DNA of 64,000 nt from an uncultured Clostridia bacterium (lineage in GTDB: Bacteria > Bacillota > Clostridia > TANB77 > CAG-508): positions 434,001 through 498,000 of the forward strand of contig CAOSLI010000001.1 in assembly GCA_948524275.1 (NCBI GenBank), given 5' to 3'. Positions 9,565-19,868 of the stretch are shown one piece after another. The notes under the pieces were generated by a model. The model was not told where the DNA came from, made no database searches, and saw only the letters and a list, made by a program, of their open reading frames with translations. Numbering within the stretch: the stretch's first letter is position 1; the number at the start of each line of letters is the position of its first letter. The position numbers and the translations under genes were made by a program.

Positions 9565-10755
9565 ATGGAACAAGAAAATAGAAAATACATAGCAAAAATA
9601 TCTTTTCTTAGAAAATTTATAAGAGTATTCTTTAATTTATTTTTTAATATATATATACTAAAAATAGTAAACAATGATTTAAGTTTTATAATAAAGTATA
9701 CATTATTTGGGGTATTGGCAGAATTCATACTTTGTTATATAATATTAAAATATATCAATTCTAATAATGCAAAAAATATATACAAAGCGAGTTTTTTTCT
9801 ACTAATATTAAGTATACTGGCATTATTAGTATTTAAAGAAAATATAGTTCATTACATTTTTATTTTTAAGATATTAGAAAAATTAGCAGAAGTATGCTAT
9901 TCAATGCCATATGAACTAATAGTAATTGGATCAAATAATAATAACACTATGAGTAGCTATATTGCAAATATAAATATACTTGCAAGTATTGCGACAATAT
10001 TAACACCTATTTTTTCAGGCTTTATAATACAAAAATTTTCCTATTATATTTTATTTGTTATCTTAATTTTAGAAACATTTATTATTGTTGCAATATCATT
10101 CAAAATAAAAGATTTTACAGTTAGTAACAAAAAGCTAGAATTAAAGAAGTTCTTTAAGATAACCAAAAATAAAAAACATATACAGGATATTTATAAATGT
10201 ATGTTTTATAGAAGAATATCATCTCAAGGAGCTATAACAGAATTATTGCCAATAATATTATTTTTGAGATTAGGGACAGAGATGGACTTGGGTACATATA
10301 ACACAGTATTTGCAATAATTTCGATAATATCATTACAAATATTAAAAATACTAAACAATAAAAAGATAAAAAAAGATTTTTACCCATATCTAGCAATTAT
10401 AATATTTTTATCTTCAGTATTAGTAGTATATAATTCAAGCTTTACTACATTACTAATATATTATATTCTAATGAATTCTTTGGGAACGATAATAGAGTCA
10501 GAATCATGTAGCATAGTATATTCAGCAATAAGAACAAATGATTTAATAGAGTATAAGAAAGAACATATATTAACTTACAATATCTATATGACAATAGGAC
10601 AAATAATTAGCTATAGCTTAATATATATATTATATAATTATTTTTATGATATAAATATACTATCAATATCAGTGTCGATATTAATGTTCTTCTTGATAAT
10701 ATCAACAGTCTACTTGAAAAGAACAGAAAATTATTTAAAAAAACAAAAGATATGA
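9565..10755 (+). CDS. Polytopic membrane transporter, MFS-like
   Basis: A 396-residue, very hydrophobic protein with about 11-12 membrane segments and a basic loop near the middle (KIKDFTVSNKKLELKKFF). The N-terminus is positively charged, typical of bacterial carriers. RBS AGGAG precedes ATG 9565. No recognisable substrate motif, and the MFS A motif is not clear, so the family is given only as MFS-like by topology. It may be co-expressed with the ABC/FtsX gene that starts 42 bases later. Confidence 0.65.
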   Translation: MEQENRKYIAKISFLRKFIRVFFNLFFNIYILKIVNNDLSFIIKYTLFGVLAEFILCYIILKYINSNNAKNIYKASFFLLILSILALLVFKENIVHYIFIFKILEKLAEVCYSMPYELIVIGSNNNNTMSSYIANINILASIATILTPIFSGFIIQKFSYYILFVILILETFIIVAISFKIKDFTVSNKKLELKKFFKITKNKKHIQDIYKCMFYRRISSQGAITELLPIILFLRLGTEMDLGTYNTVFAIISIISLQILKILNNKKIKKDFYPYLAIIIFLSSVLVVYNSSFTTLLIYYILMNSLGTIIESESCSIVYSAIRTNDLIEYKKEHILTYNIYMTIGQIISYSLIYILYNYFYDINILSISVSILMFFLIISTVYLKRTENYLKKQKI

Positions 10756-10797
10756 CTAAAGGGGTAAGGTTAGATTAATAACAGAAAGCGAGGAAAA

Positions 10798-13395
10798 ATG
10801 TTACAGTTAAAAAATATTACAAAAAACTATTTATTAGGAGAAAATGAGGTGCAAGCCCTAAAAGGCATTAGCATTGAATTTCGAGAGAGCGAATTTGTAT
10901 CAATATTAGGTCAGAGTGGTTGTGGTAAAACTACATTGCTTAATATTATAGGTGGACTAGACAGATATACATCAGGTGACTTAATAATTAATGGTAAGTC
11001 AACAAAAGAATTTAGAAGTAGAGATTGGGATGCATATAGAAACTACTCTGTAGGTTTTGTATTCCAAAACTATAATTTAATACCACATCAATCAGTACTT
11101 TCAAATGTTGAATTAGCACTAACCTTATCAGGTGTATCAAAATCAGAAAGAAGAAAAAGAGCAATAAAAGCACTAGAAGATGTTGGCTTAGGAGACCAAA
11201 TACACAAAAAGCCAAATCAGATGTCAGGTGGACAAATGCAAAGAGTCGCGATTGCAAGAGCATTAGTTAATAATCCAGATATTATACTGGCTGATGAGCC
11301 AACAGGAGCACTTGACACTGCTACAAGTAATCAGGTTATGGAGATACTAAAAAAGATATCTGAAAACAAACTTATTATTATGGTAACACATAATCCAGAT
11401 TTAGCAGAAAAATATTCTTCAAGAATTATTAAAGTTTTAGATGGAAAAGTTATAGAAGATTCAAATCCATATAAAGCAAAAAAGACAGATAAGAATAAAA
11501 CAGCTGACAAAAACGAAAAGAAGAAAAGAACTTCAATGAAATTCTTTACAGCTTTAAGACTTAGTATGAATAACTTGATGACTAAAAAAGGAAGAACACT
11601 TCTTACATCATTTGCAGGAAGTATTGGTATAATAGGAATTGCACTGATTTTAGCTATATCAAATGGTGTACAAAATTATATAAATAAAGTGCAAGAAGAT
11701 ACACTTTCTTCATATCCAATTACACTTCAAGAATCAACAGTTGATATGGCAAGTATGATGGGAACAATGATGGAGCAAATGCAAGAGGGAGCTGAGGTAG
11801 AAGAAGGAAAAATTTATTCAAAAGAAATAGTTGGAGAACTATTAAGTACCATGTCAAGTAAAGTAGATAAAAACAACTTAAAAGAATTTAGAAAATATTT
11901 AATAGAAGAAGAAAATGACATTAAAAACAATGCAAACTCAATCCAATATATATATGATTTAAAAATAAATCTATACTCAAAGAATTATGAAAATGGAGTC
12001 CTAAAGGTAAACCCAAGTCAAGTTTTTAGTGCGGTAGGAATGGATGCCATGATAAACTCTGGAACTGGCGGAGAAGCCCATATGATGGGAAATACAGATG
12101 TATGGCAAGAGATGTTAGATAATAGAGAACTATTACAATCTCAATATGATCTTGTTAGTGGAAAGTGGCCAGATAAGTATAATGAAGTTGTGCTAATGGT
12201 AAGTGAGAACAATGAGATTAGTGATTACACATTGTATTCGTTAGGACTAAAAAATCAAGATGAGTTAAAAGATAAGATGAATTCAATTAGAGATGGACAA
12301 AAGGTTGAAAAGACTCAAAGAGAAGAGTATACCTATGAAGATTTACTAAATTTATCATTTAAACTCATTTTAAATACAGATTATTACAAAAAAGAAAATG
12401 GTGTATGGGCTGATAAATCAGAAGATGAAGAATACATGAAAAAACTAATAGATAATGCAGAAAGCATCAATGTAGTAGGAATCATAAAGCCAAATAAATC
12501 TTCTGTAAATACTGCAATGGACAATGGTGTTGGTTATACTAAAGAACTTAATGAATATGTTATAGGAAAAATAAATGAATCAGAAATTGTCAAAGAGCAA
12601 AAAGAAAAACAAGACATAAATGTATTTACAGGAATAAAATTTCCAAAAGATTCAGACAAAGCAACATTTAACTTTAATGATCTATCAAATGAGCAAAAAG
12701 CCCAGCTTGCTGCATTAAGCCAAGAAGAACTTGCTAAACTAATGCAAACTTACACGGAAAATGCAAAAGCAAGTTATGAAGATAATCTAAAAAAATTAGG
12801 TGTTTGTAATTTAGAAGAACCTAAGGCAATATATATTTATGCAAAAGATTTTGAAGCAAAGGATGCAATAGCTAGTGGAATAGAAAATTATAACAACAAG
12901 CAAAAAGAGTTAGGAATTGAAGAAAATGTTATAACATATACAGATATAATAGGTGTCATGATGAATTCTGTTACTGTTATTATTGATGTTATAAGCTATG
13001 TACTTATTGCATTTGTATCTATTTCACTTGTTGTATCTTCTATAATGATAGGAATTATCACATATATTTCTGTATTAGAAAGAACAAAGGAAATTGGAAT
13101 TTTAAGAGCAATTGGTGCTTCTAAGAAAGATATTTCAAGAGTATTTAATGCAGAGACTTTAATTGTGGGATTAGTTGCAGGTGCACTAGGTATTGGAATA
13201 ACAGTTCTTTTATGCATACCAATTAATAGCTTGATTGCAGCACTTTCGGGCGTAAGTGGTGTAGCAGCAACATTACCAGTAGCAGCTGGCGGAATTTTAG
13301 TTGCAATTAGTATGGCTCTTACTATGATAGCAGGACTAATTCCAGCTAAAATGGCAAGCAAAAAAGATCCAGTAGAAGCATTAAGAACAGAATAA
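10798..13395 (+). CDS. MacB-like ABC transporter: ATPase fused to FtsX-type permease
   Basis: An 865-residue fusion. The ATPase occupies residues 1 to about 225, with Walker A GQSGCGKTT at 38-46, signature MSGGQMQR and Walker B IILADEPTGALD. A Lys-rich linker follows, then a membrane segment (about 268-288), a large extracellular domain of over 400 residues, and three C-terminal segments with the FtsX/MacB motif ISVLERTKEIGILRAIGAS. MacB-type proteins are mechanotransmitters that use ATP to move the outer domain rather than carry substrate through the membrane; Clostridial fusions are often linked to antimicrobial peptide resistance. No two-component genes are adjacent. Confidence 0.9.
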   Translation: MLQLKNITKNYLLGENEVQALKGISIEFRESEFVSILGQSGCGKTTLLNIIGGLDRYTSGDLIINGKSTKEFRSRDWDAYRNYSVGFVFQNYNLIPHQSVLSNVELALTLSGVSKSERRKRAIKALEDVGLGDQIHKKPNQMSGGQMQRVAIARALVNNPDIILADEPTGALDTATSNQVMEILKKISENKLIIMVTHNPDLAEKYSSRIIKVLDGKVIEDSNPYKAKKTDKNKTADKNEKKKRTSMKFFTALRLSMNNLMTKKGRTLLTSFAGSIGIIGIALILAISNGVQNYINKVQEDTLSSYPITLQESTVDMASMMGTMMEQMQEGAEVEEGKIYSKEIVGELLSTMSSKVDKNNLKEFRKYLIEEENDIKNNANSIQYIYDLKINLYSKNYENGVLKVNPSQVFSAVGMDAMINSGTGGEAHMMGNTDVWQEMLDNRELLQSQYDLVSGKWPDKYNEVVLMVSENNEISDYTLYSLGLKNQDELKDKMNSIRDGQKVEKTQREEYTYEDLLNLSFKLILNTDYYKKENGVWADKSEDEEYMKKLIDNAESINVVGIIKPNKSSVNTAMDNGVGYTKELNEYVIGKINESEIVKEQKEKQDINVFTGIKFPKDSDKATFNFNDLSNEQKAQLAALSQEELAKLMQTYTENAKASYEDNLKKLGVCNLEEPKAIYIYAKDFEAKDAIASGIENYNNKQKELGIEENVITYTDIIGVMMNSVTVIIDVISYVLIAFVSISLVVSSIMIGIITYISVLERTKEIGILRAIGASKKDISRVFNAETLIVGLVAGALGIGITVLLCIPINSLIAALSGVSGVAATLPVAAGGILVAISMALTMIAGLIPAKMASKKDPVEALRTE

Positions 13396-13580
13396 GAATA
13401 AGTTTTTTAATTTACTACTTGACATAAGTTATCAAAAAATGTATATTAGATATTGATTATAAAAATAAATGAAGTATAAAATGTAATAAAAAACAAGGCA
13501 ATAAATTTTTATGAAAGCAATGAGATTTGCATTCTGTTTGTTGTCTTGTTTTTGATTTATTTTATAATAATGGAGGTAAT

Positions 13581-14616
13581 ATGATATCTAATAATTTAAA
13601 TGTAACCAATGAAAATATAAATCCAGTTTTTGAAGAAATTAGAGGATTGATAAACGCAAGCAGAAATAGAGTATATAGTGCAGTAAATACTGAAATGTTA
13701 AATTTGTATTGGAACATTGGAAAAATCATAATGGAGATACAACAAGGAGATGAAAGGGCAAGTTATGGTAAAGCTGTACTACAAAAATTATCTAAAAAGC
13801 TTACAGTTGAATTTGGAAGAGGATTCTCAGTGGATAATCTTGAAAAAATGAGAAAATTTTATAATATATTTTCAAATTCCGCAACACTGTCACGGAAATT
13901 TGAGTTGGTCTCATTATCTAGAGTTAATAAAAATAGACGAAGAAACTAAAAGAAATTTTTACTTAAAAGAATCTATAAATTCAAAATGGAGTGTTAGAGA
14001 ATTACAAAGGCAAAAAAATTCGCTGTTATATGAAAGATTAACTCTGTCAAAAGATAAAGAAAAGGTATTAGAATTAGCTGAAAAGGGGCAAATATTAAGA
14101 ACAGGCAAAGATTTAGTAAAAGATCCTTTTGTTCTAGAATTTCTAGATATAAAAGAAAATACAAAATACTTAGAATCGGACTTAGAAAGAAATATACTTG
14201 AGCATTTGAAGGACTTGCTTTTAGAACTAGGAAAAGGTTTTATGTTTGTTGGAAGTCAAGTTAGAATAACAATGGAAGAAGATCATTTTTATCCTGATTT
14301 AGTTTTTTATAATAGATTGCTTAGATGTTTTGTAATTATTGATTTAAAGATAGGAAAAATTACGCATCAGGATATTGGACAAATGCAAATGTATGTTAAC
14401 TATTATGATAGAGACATAAAGAGCAAAGATGAAAATAAGACTGTTGGTATATTGCTAAGCACAGAAAAGAATGCAACAGTTGTAAAATACACATTACCAG
14501 AAAATAATGATAGTATATACGCATCAGAATATAAATTACATTTACCAACAGAAGAAGAACTTATTGAAGCAATTGAAGAAGAAAAGAAAAATTTAGAACT
14601 TAATAAGGATAATTAA
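13581..14616 (+). CDS. YhcG/DUF1016-family PD-(D/E)xK nuclease, split by an apparent +1 frameshift at CGG 13893
   Basis: Two overlapping frames together make one typical YhcG-family protein of about 344 residues: an N-terminal DUF1016 helical domain (NLYWNIGKIIMEIQ, FSVDNLEKMRKFYNIF) and a C-terminal nuclease domain (YPDLVFYNRLLRCFVIIDLK, QMQMYVNYYDR) with the expected D...D-x-K pattern. The join sits at codon 105: in frame the text reads TCA-CGG-AAA, but skipping the C of CGG gives S-G-N-L-S-W-S-H-Y, the family's conserved motif. Without the shift the product stops at 13949. Function in the cell is unknown; relatives accompany restriction systems, but none is visible here. ATG 13581 follows GGAGG. 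Confidence 0.8.
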
Positions 14617-14653
14617 GAAAATAATTATTTTAAGTATTATAGAGATTAAAAAG

Positions 14654-14683
14654 TTGACATAAATATAAGATTAATGTTATAAT
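14654..14683 (+). promoter_or_regulatory. Sigma-A promoter of the small membrane gene at 14718
   Basis: TTGACA at 14654-14659 and TATAAT at 14678-14683 with an 18-base spacer, 34 bases upstream of the start codon. Confidence 0.75.
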
Positions 14684-14717
14684 AGAAGTATCCTAAATTT
14701 TGAAAGGGGTTTTTAAT

Positions 14718-14897
14718 ATGTTCGAAAGTATAAGGGAATTCTTTGCTTTTTTGGGCGTAAACCCATTCTGGCCGAGTCTGGTTGCAGGCTTGTCAATCAT
14801 ATATGGATGCATTCCATATGTGCCAGTAGCTAAAATTAAGGAAACGAAAGATAAAGATGGTAAAAAGGTATTCATTATTTATAAAAGACATAAGTGA
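14718..14897 (+). CDS. Small membrane protein, 59 residues
   Basis: Unrecognised. ATG 14718 follows GAAAGGGG, and the gene has its own promoter and terminator, so it is a real single-gene unit. An amphipathic N-terminus (MFESIREFFAFLG) is followed by one membrane segment (about residues 20-42, with WPSLVAGLSIIYGCIPYVP) and a basic tail (KIKETKDKDGKKVFIIYKRHK minus its last residues). Predicted to sit in the membrane with the basic end in the cytoplasm. No function proposed. Confidence 0.65.
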   Translation: MFESIREFFAFLGVNPFWPSLVAGLSIIYGCIPYVPVAKIKETKDKDGKKVFIIYKRHK

Positions 14898-14924
14898 TGA
14901 AACTTTAGATGTATAAAACAAGAA

Positions 14925-14957
14925 GCAGTAGATGTGAAAATATCTATTGCTTTTTTT
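14925..14957 (+). terminator. Intrinsic terminator
   Basis: GCAGTAGAT (14925-14933) pairs with ATCTATTGC (14942-14950; one G-T wobble), followed by seven T. Confidence 0.85.
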
Positions 14958-15070
14958 ATCAAAAACAATATGAGAATATCATTGATTTTGTGCGTATAAA
15001 ATGATAAAATGTGTGTAGATAATACAAGACATATGCATATAAAGACATAATATATGCAGAAAGAAGGATT

Positions 15071-15517
15071 ATGAAAATAGTTGAAGTAAATAATAGAACA
15101 TCAATACTAATAAATCAATTATTAGAAGTGTGGGAAAATTCAGTAAAAGCAACACATACATTTCTATCGAATGAAGAAATAGAAAATATAAAAAAATATG
15201 TACCACAAGCTATTTCTGAAATATCACATTTAATTATTGCAGAAGAAGATAATAATATGCCTATTGCTTTTATGGGAATTGAGAATCAAAAATTAGAAAT
15301 GTTGTTTATTAAAAATAGTGAAAGAGGAAAAGGTTTAGGAAAACAATTGCTAAACTATGGAATGGAAAATTACAATGTAAATGAATTAGCAGTTAATGAG
15401 CAAAAACCAAATGCAAAAGGATTTTATGAGCATATTGGATTTAAGGTATATAAAAGAAGTGAAATTGATGAGCAGGGTAATCCATATCCACTTCTGTATA
15501 TGAGATTAGAAAGTTAA
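15071..15517 (+). CDS. GNAT family N-acetyltransferase
   Basis: A 148-residue protein with the GNAT core: HTFLSNEEIENIKKYVPQA in the first third, and the acetyl-CoA loop ERGKGLGKQLL (R/Q-x-x-G-x-G/A) at about residues 89-99. The tail NEQKPNAKGFYEHIGFKVYKR is the usual last strand pair. Length and motifs match single-domain YjaB/YafP-like enzymes acting on small molecules or proteins. Substrate unknown. A small membrane gene starts 57 bases downstream on the same strand and may share its transcript. Confidence 0.88.
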   Translation: MKIVEVNNRTSILINQLLEVWENSVKATHTFLSNEEIENIKKYVPQAISEISHLIIAEEDNNMPIAFMGIENQKLEMLFIKNSERGKGLGKQLLNYGMENYNVNELAVNEQKPNAKGFYEHIGFKVYKRSEIDEQGNPYPLLYMRLES

Positions 15518-15573
15518 ATTTATATAAAAGCATAAATGAAATCTGCAATTTGCAGAGAGGAGGTAAAGTAACA

Positions 15574-15717
15574 ATGGATAAGAAAAAAATAATGAACTGG
15601 ATAATAGCAGTATTAGTTACTATTGTGTATTTAACAGTGAGTATTATATTTAAGGCTTGGGCATATTCTTGGCTTATATGGGTAGTGTATGCTATTTATA
15701 GATTTATTGCCAAATAA
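15574..15717 (+). CDS. Very small membrane protein, 47 residues
   Basis: A short gene with an excellent ribosome-binding site (GAGGAGGT, ending about 10 bases before ATG 15574). The product has a basic start (MDKKKIMNW), one or two closely packed hydrophobic segments and ends YRFIAK. Not recognised. Its stop is 18 bases before the start of the DUF362 gene, so the two may be co-translated. Confidence 0.6.
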   Translation: MDKKKIMNWIIAVLVTIVYLTVSIIFKAWAYSWLIWVVYAIYRFIAK

Positions 15718-15735
15718 TAAATGGGGGAAATTAAA

Positions 15736-16620
15736 ATGGAAAAATCAAAAGTTTATTTTACTAAGGAGATAACTCCTGAAAGTGTAGTAAGAATATTTGA
15801 AAAATTACAAAAAGACTTACCTGGGAAGGTTGCAGTAAAGGTACATTCAGGAGAAGAAGGAAATCAGAATTATCTTCATCCAGAATTTATGAGAAAAATG
15901 ATAGAAAGAGTAAATGGAACAGTCGTTGAATGTAATACCGCATATGATGGTGCAAGAAATACAACAGAAAAGCACAAAGAGCTAATGAAAGATCATGGAT
16001 GGACTAAATATTTTGATGTGGATATTATGGACTCAGAAGGTGAGGACTTAGTATTGAGCATTCCAAATGGTAAAGCTATTAAGGAAAATTATGTTGGAAA
16101 GAATATCAAGAATTATGACTCAATGATTATATTATCTCATTTTAAAGGACATCCAATGGGTGGATATGGTGGAGCTATTAAGCAACTATCAATTGGTTGT
16201 GCATCATCGGCTGGAAAGGCGTGGATACACACTGCAGGAAAGACAACAGACCAATATAAATTATGGGATTATGTAGCAGAACAAGATAAATTTTTGGAAT
16301 CAATGGCAGATAGTGCTGAATCAGTTGTAGAATTCTTTAAAGGAAATATGGCTTTTATCAATATAATGTGCAATATGTCAGTTGATTGCGATTGTTGTAG
16401 CAAAGCTGAAGATCCTTGCATGAAAGATATAGGAATTTTAGCATCTCTTGATCCAATAGCAATTGATGAGGCTTGTATTAATTTAGTAAAGAATTCAAAT
16501 GACCCAGGAAAAGAACATTTCTTAGAAAGAGTTAATTCAAGACATGGAACACATACAATAGATGCCGCAACAGAATTAGGCTATGGAACAAAAGAATATG
16601 AACTAATAAGTATTGATTAA
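15736..16620 (+). CDS. DUF362 domain protein
   Basis: A 294-residue DUF362-type protein: AVKVHSGEEGNQNYLHPEFM, DYDSMIILSHFKGHPMGGYG-like central motif (in fact NYDSMIILSHFKGHPMGGYG), IKQLSIGCASSAGK and LDPIAIDEACINLV near the end. Many relatives carry extra ferredoxin-type clusters; here only a Cys cluster DCDCCSKAEDPC is seen at about residues 220-231, so it may bind a metal or cluster. The role of the family is unproven. ATG 15736 is preferred to ATG 15721, since the GGGGG at 15723-15727 serves as its RBS. Confidence 0.8.
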   Translation: MEKSKVYFTKEITPESVVRIFEKLQKDLPGKVAVKVHSGEEGNQNYLHPEFMRKMIERVNGTVVECNTAYDGARNTTEKHKELMKDHGWTKYFDVDIMDSEGEDLVLSIPNGKAIKENYVGKNIKNYDSMIILSHFKGHPMGGYGGAIKQLSIGCASSAGKAWIHTAGKTTDQYKLWDYVAEQDKFLESMADSAESVVEFFKGNMAFINIMCNMSVDCDCCSKAEDPCMKDIGILASLDPIAIDEACINLVKNSNDPGKEHFLERVNSRHGTHTIDAATELGYGTKEYELISID

Positions 16621-16690
16621 ATAGATGTAGTATATTTAATCAATATAATTATTGTTGACGAAAAAATGTTTAAATAATTTATTAAAAGTA

Positions 16691-16719
16691 TAGACATCTA
16701 ACATAAGATAAGATAAAAT
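16691..16719 (+). promoter_or_regulatory. Promoter of small toxin mRNA, copy 1
   Basis: TAGACA (16691-16696), 17-base spacer, TAAAAT (16714-16719). The same two hexamers and spacing occur in the second copy of the locus at 52850-52878, supporting function by conservation. Confidence 0.7.
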
Positions 16720-16804
16720 ACTAAATATAGGAAAGATGAAAAGTGGATGTGTGTGTTACCTCCAATCCTTGATTGTTTATCAAGAGAGAGGGGGGCGAGA
16801 CTTT

Positions 16805-16918
16805 ATGATGTTGAATGTATTTCTATTCCTTTTAATAGGATTAATGATCTCCTCAACTATAAATGTTGCCCTGCTATGTATTATATACATACAATGGTGT
16901 AACAGAAACATAAAATAA
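16805..16918 (+). CDS. Small hydrophobic peptide, candidate type I toxin, copy 1
   Basis: A 37-residue peptide (starts MMLNVFLFLLIGLMISSTIN, ends with a short polar tail QWCNRNIK): one membrane segment plus polar tail, the classic type I toxin shape. The leader is long and appears to hide the G-rich ribosome-binding site: CCTC and CTTGAT at about 16759-16770 can pair with ATCAAG and GGGG before the start. A convergent promoter downstream would make an RNA overlapping its 3' end. A second copy at 52963 has 31 of 37 identical residues or better, while surrounding genes differ. I do not recognise a named family. Confidence 0.7.
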   Translation: MMLNVFLFLLIGLMISSTINVALLCIIYIQWCNRNIK

Positions 16919-16921
16919 AAA

Positions 16922-17007
16922 AACACGACACATTTGCTTGGCAGAGCGATGTGTCGTTATATCAATTCAATTGAGGTAACCGCATTTCTGCAATTTCTCT
17001 TTCCTAT
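16922..17007 (-). ncRNA. Candidate antisense RNA antitoxin, copy 1
   Basis: On the minus strand TTGACT (17038-17043) and TATAAT (17014-17019), 18-base spacer, drive a short RNA starting near 17007. It ends at a strong hairpin (ACGACACAT at 16949-16957 on the minus strand, pairing with 16925-16933) followed by a U run, giving about 85 nt. It converges on the toxin mRNA and contains GGTTACCTC, complementary in part to the toxin leader and 3' region. Promoter, hairpin and length are all kept in copy 2. RNA function is inferred. Confidence 0.65.
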
Positions 17008-17137
17008 AAATATATTATATAACATTCTATTGGTATAAGTCAATAGAATATTATAATATATGTATATGCAATTAACATATAACAAGACTATAATGATTGA
17101 GTAAATTTATAAATAAGAAAATAATTGGAGAGAAAAT

Positions 17138-19096
17138 ATGTTTAAATTACACTCAGATTATAAGCCAACTGGCGACCAACCACAGGCAATAGAGTACTTA
17201 TCAAAAGGAATAGAACAGGGTGAAAAATTTCAGACGCTTTTAGGTGTTACAGGATCAGGAAAAACTTTTACAATGGCAAATATAATAGAGAAAGTGCAAA
17301 AGCCAACACTTGTTTTAGCACACAATAAAACATTAGCAGGTCAGCTGTATAGTGAATTTAAAGAATTTTTTCCAGAGAATAATGTAGAATACTTTGTTAG
17401 CTATTACGATTATTATCAGCCAGAAGCATATGTGCCATCATCTGATACATATATTGAAAAAGACGCTTCTATAAATGATGAAATAGATAAATTAAGACAC
17501 TCAGCAACTGCATCTCTATTTGAAACAAGAGATGTAATTATAGTTGCATCTGTTTCATGTATTTATGGTTTAGGAGATCCAATTGACTACGAAAATATGA
17601 TTATCTCATTAAGACCTGGAATGAAAAAAGAAAGAAACGAACTTTTAAGAAAACTTATATCTCTTCAATATACAAGAAATGAACTTGATTTTAAAAGGGG
17701 AACTTTTAGAGCAAAAGGTGATGTTGTAGAAATTTATCCATCTGATGAAAGTGAAACAGCAATAAGAGTTAGTTTTTGGGGAGATGAAATAGAAAAAATT
17801 GATGCTATCCATGCCTTAACTGGAAAAGTAGAAGGTGCTAGAACGCATGTTATGATTTTTCCTAATTCACACTATGTAACAACAGAGGACAAGATGGAAA
17901 AAGCAATAAAAACTATTGAAGAAGAATTACAAGAGAGAGTAAAATTTTTCAAAGATAATGGAAAGCTGATAGAAGCTCAAAGAATAGAAGAAAGAACAAA
18001 TTTTGACTTAGAGATGATGAAGGAAACTGGATTCTGTCAAGGAATAGAAAACTATTCTAGACATATAAGTGGAAGGGAAGAAGGAAGTAGTCCATTTACA
18101 CTTTTTGATTATTTTCCAAAAGATTTCTTACTATTAGTTGACGAATCACATGCAACAATACCGCAAGTAAGGGCAATGTACAATGGGGATAGAGCAAGAA
18201 AAGAAACATTGGTTAACTATGGATTTAGATTACCATCAGCATTTGACAATAGACCACTCAAATTTGAAGAATTTGAGGACAGAATAAATCAAGTCGTCTT
18301 TGTGAGCGCAACACCTGCAGAATATGAAAAAGAACATTCAAAGGATAGAGTAGTAGAACAAATCATAAGACCTACTGGACTTTTAGATCCTAAGATTGAA
18401 GTAAGACCAGTAGAAAATCAAGTAGATGATTTAATAGGTCAAATTAAGGAGAGGGTAGAAAGAGAAGAAAGAATTTTAGTAACTACACTTACTAAGAAAA
18501 TGGCGGAAGATTTAACAAATTATTTAGGTTCATTAGATATAAAGGTAAGATATATGCATTCAGATATCAAGGCACTAGAGAGAATGGAAATAATAAGAGA
18601 CCTTCGTATGGGCAAGTTTGATGTATTAGTTGGAATAAACCTACTAAGAGAGGGGTTAGATATACCAGAAGTTTCACTTGTAGCAATACTTGATGCAGAT
18701 AAAGAGGGGTTCTTACGTTCAGAACGCTCACTAATTCAAACTATTGGTCGTGCAGCCAGAAATACAGATGGAAAAGTAATAATGTATGCAGACGAACTTA
18801 CTGACTCAATGGACAAGGCAATATCAGAAACAAACAGAAGAAGAAGTTTGCAAGAAGAATATAACAAAGAGCATAACATTACACCAACAACAATAAAGAA
18901 GTCAATTAGAGAAACAATTAAGGCAACATATCAAGTTGATGAAAGTGATAAAGAACTTAATATTGGAAAAGACGAAGATATCCAAACTGTTATTAATCGT
19001 CTTACAGATGAAATGCTTAAATGTGCTCAAAATCTTGATTTCGAAAATGCCGCTGATTTACGTGATAAAATCAAGGAACTTGAAAATATGAAATAA
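17138..19096 (+). CDS. uvrB: UvrABC system protein B (DNA damage-verifying helicase)
   Basis: A 652-residue UvrB, full length for the family. Walker A GVTGSGKT at residues 36-43, the beta-hairpin region [20 protein letters not shown], helicase motif DESH, and the C-terminal UVR domain ([20 protein letters not shown]) that contacts UvrC. UvrB receives DNA from UvrA, verifies the lesion and loads UvrC. uvrA lies 5 kb downstream on the same strand but is separated by unrelated genes, so they are not one operon. I saw no clear LexA box in front of this gene. Confidence 0.97.
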   Translation: MFKLHSDYKPTGDQPQAIEYLSKGIEQGEKFQTLLGVTGSGKTFTMANIIEKVQKPTLVLAHNKTLAGQLYSEFKEFFPENNVEYFVSYYDYYQPEAYVPSSDTYIEKDASINDEIDKLRHSATASLFETRDVIIVASVSCIYGLGDPIDYENMIISLRPGMKKERNELLRKLISLQYTRNELDFKRGTFRAKGDVVEIYPSDESETAIRVSFWGDEIEKIDAIHALTGKVEGARTHVMIFPNSHYVTTEDKMEKAIKTIEEELQERVKFFKDNGKLIEAQRIEERTNFDLEMMKETGFCQGIENYSRHISGREEGSSPFTLFDYFPKDFLLLVDESHATIPQVRAMYNGDRARKETLVNYGFRLPSAFDNRPLKFEEFEDRINQVVFVSATPAEYEKEHSKDRVVEQIIRPTGLLDPKIEVRPVENQVDDLIGQIKERVEREERILVTTLTKKMAEDLTNYLGSLDIKVRYMHSDIKALERMEIIRDLRMGKFDVLVGINLLREGLDIPEVSLVAILDADKEGFLRSERSLIQTIGRAARNTDGKVIMYADELTDSMDKAISETNRRRSLQEEYNKEHNITPTTIKKSIRETIKATYQVDESDKELNIGKDEDIQTVINRLTDEMLKCAQNLDFENAADLRDKIKELENMK

Positions 19097-19178
19097 ATTG
19101 ATAATTGACAACTAAAAATAATTGAATTATAATTATATTAGCTTACTTGAAAAACAAGAAAAATGGGGGGGAAAATAA

Positions 19179-19739
19179 ATGAAGAAATCAACTAGAATTA
19201 TTTTATCAATAATAATTGTAATATTGGTAGTAGCAGTAGGAGTATTAACATATATGCTTACTACAAACAAATCAAAGGGAATAGCATTTAAGGATTTAAA
19301 AGGAACATATCAAGCTAAATATGAAGTGACTGATTATGAAGATCCAAATGAAAAGACTATTGTATATTCATTGACATTATATGAAAATGGTACTTACTTG
19401 TATAATTATAGCTTCATTGGTCAAATAGGAGAATACGGAAACTACACAATAGATGGAGATACATTAACATTAAATGCATGGTTTGACCATGGCTCAGATG
19501 TTGGTGCAACTGCTACAACAAGGATAACAAAATTAAAAATAAACAAGGATGGAAGCATAGTTGATAAAGATAGTCACTTTGATAGAATATTTATGCCAGA
19601 AAATAATTATAAAAAGCCAGAAAGTTATACCATGACAAGAGCATCTAAAGAAATAGAAGACGAAATGGAAAAAATAAATATTACAGAGATGATTAAAGAA
19701 CGTTTATATATAGTAAATGATTTATCACAAAATCAATAA
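19179..19739 (+). CDS. Membrane-anchored extracellular protein, unknown function
   Basis: A 186-residue protein with one N-terminal membrane anchor (residues 6-28, after the basic MKKSTR) and a soluble domain outside the cell. The domain pattern YSLTLYENGTYLYNY...YGNYTIDGDTLTLN resembles small beta-barrel lipoprotein-like domains in Clostridia, with repeated G-x-Y and strand-forming segments. No Cys lipobox. RBS GGGGGG precedes ATG 19179. A strong bidirectional terminator follows. Confidence 0.6.
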   Translation: MKKSTRIILSIIIVILVVAVGVLTYMLTTNKSKGIAFKDLKGTYQAKYEVTDYEDPNEKTIVYSLTLYENGTYLYNYSFIGQIGEYGNYTIDGDTLTLNAWFDHGSDVGATATTRITKLKINKDGSIVDKDSHFDRIFMPENNYKKPESYTMTRASKEIEDEMEKINITEMIKERLYIVNDLSQNQ

Positions 19740-19761
19740 TGGTAAAAATATAAGTTAAATA

Positions 19762-19811
19762 AAAATTCCTATAAATGATACTATTGGGTAGTATATATTT
19801 ATAGGAATTTT
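19762..19811. terminator. Bidirectional intrinsic terminator between convergent genes
   Basis: Long hairpin: AAAATTCCTATAAAT (19762-19776) pairs with ATTTATAGGAATTTT (19797-19811), with a smaller ATACTA/TAGTAT stem inside. T and A runs on either side suit both directions. Confidence 0.8.
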
Positions 19812-19868
19812 ATTATTTTCTAATTTGTACTTTTTAAATGATTATATTGATTTTCTTACATATTCTAC

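Noticed and set aside
13527..13580. Upstream ATG for the yhcG-like gene
   Set aside because: No RBS; ATG 13581 follows GGAGG and matches the family start.
16736..16918. A 60-residue protein starting at ATG 16736
   Set aside because: The first 23 codons overlap the structured leader, and copy 2 is interrupted there; only the last 37 codons are conserved.
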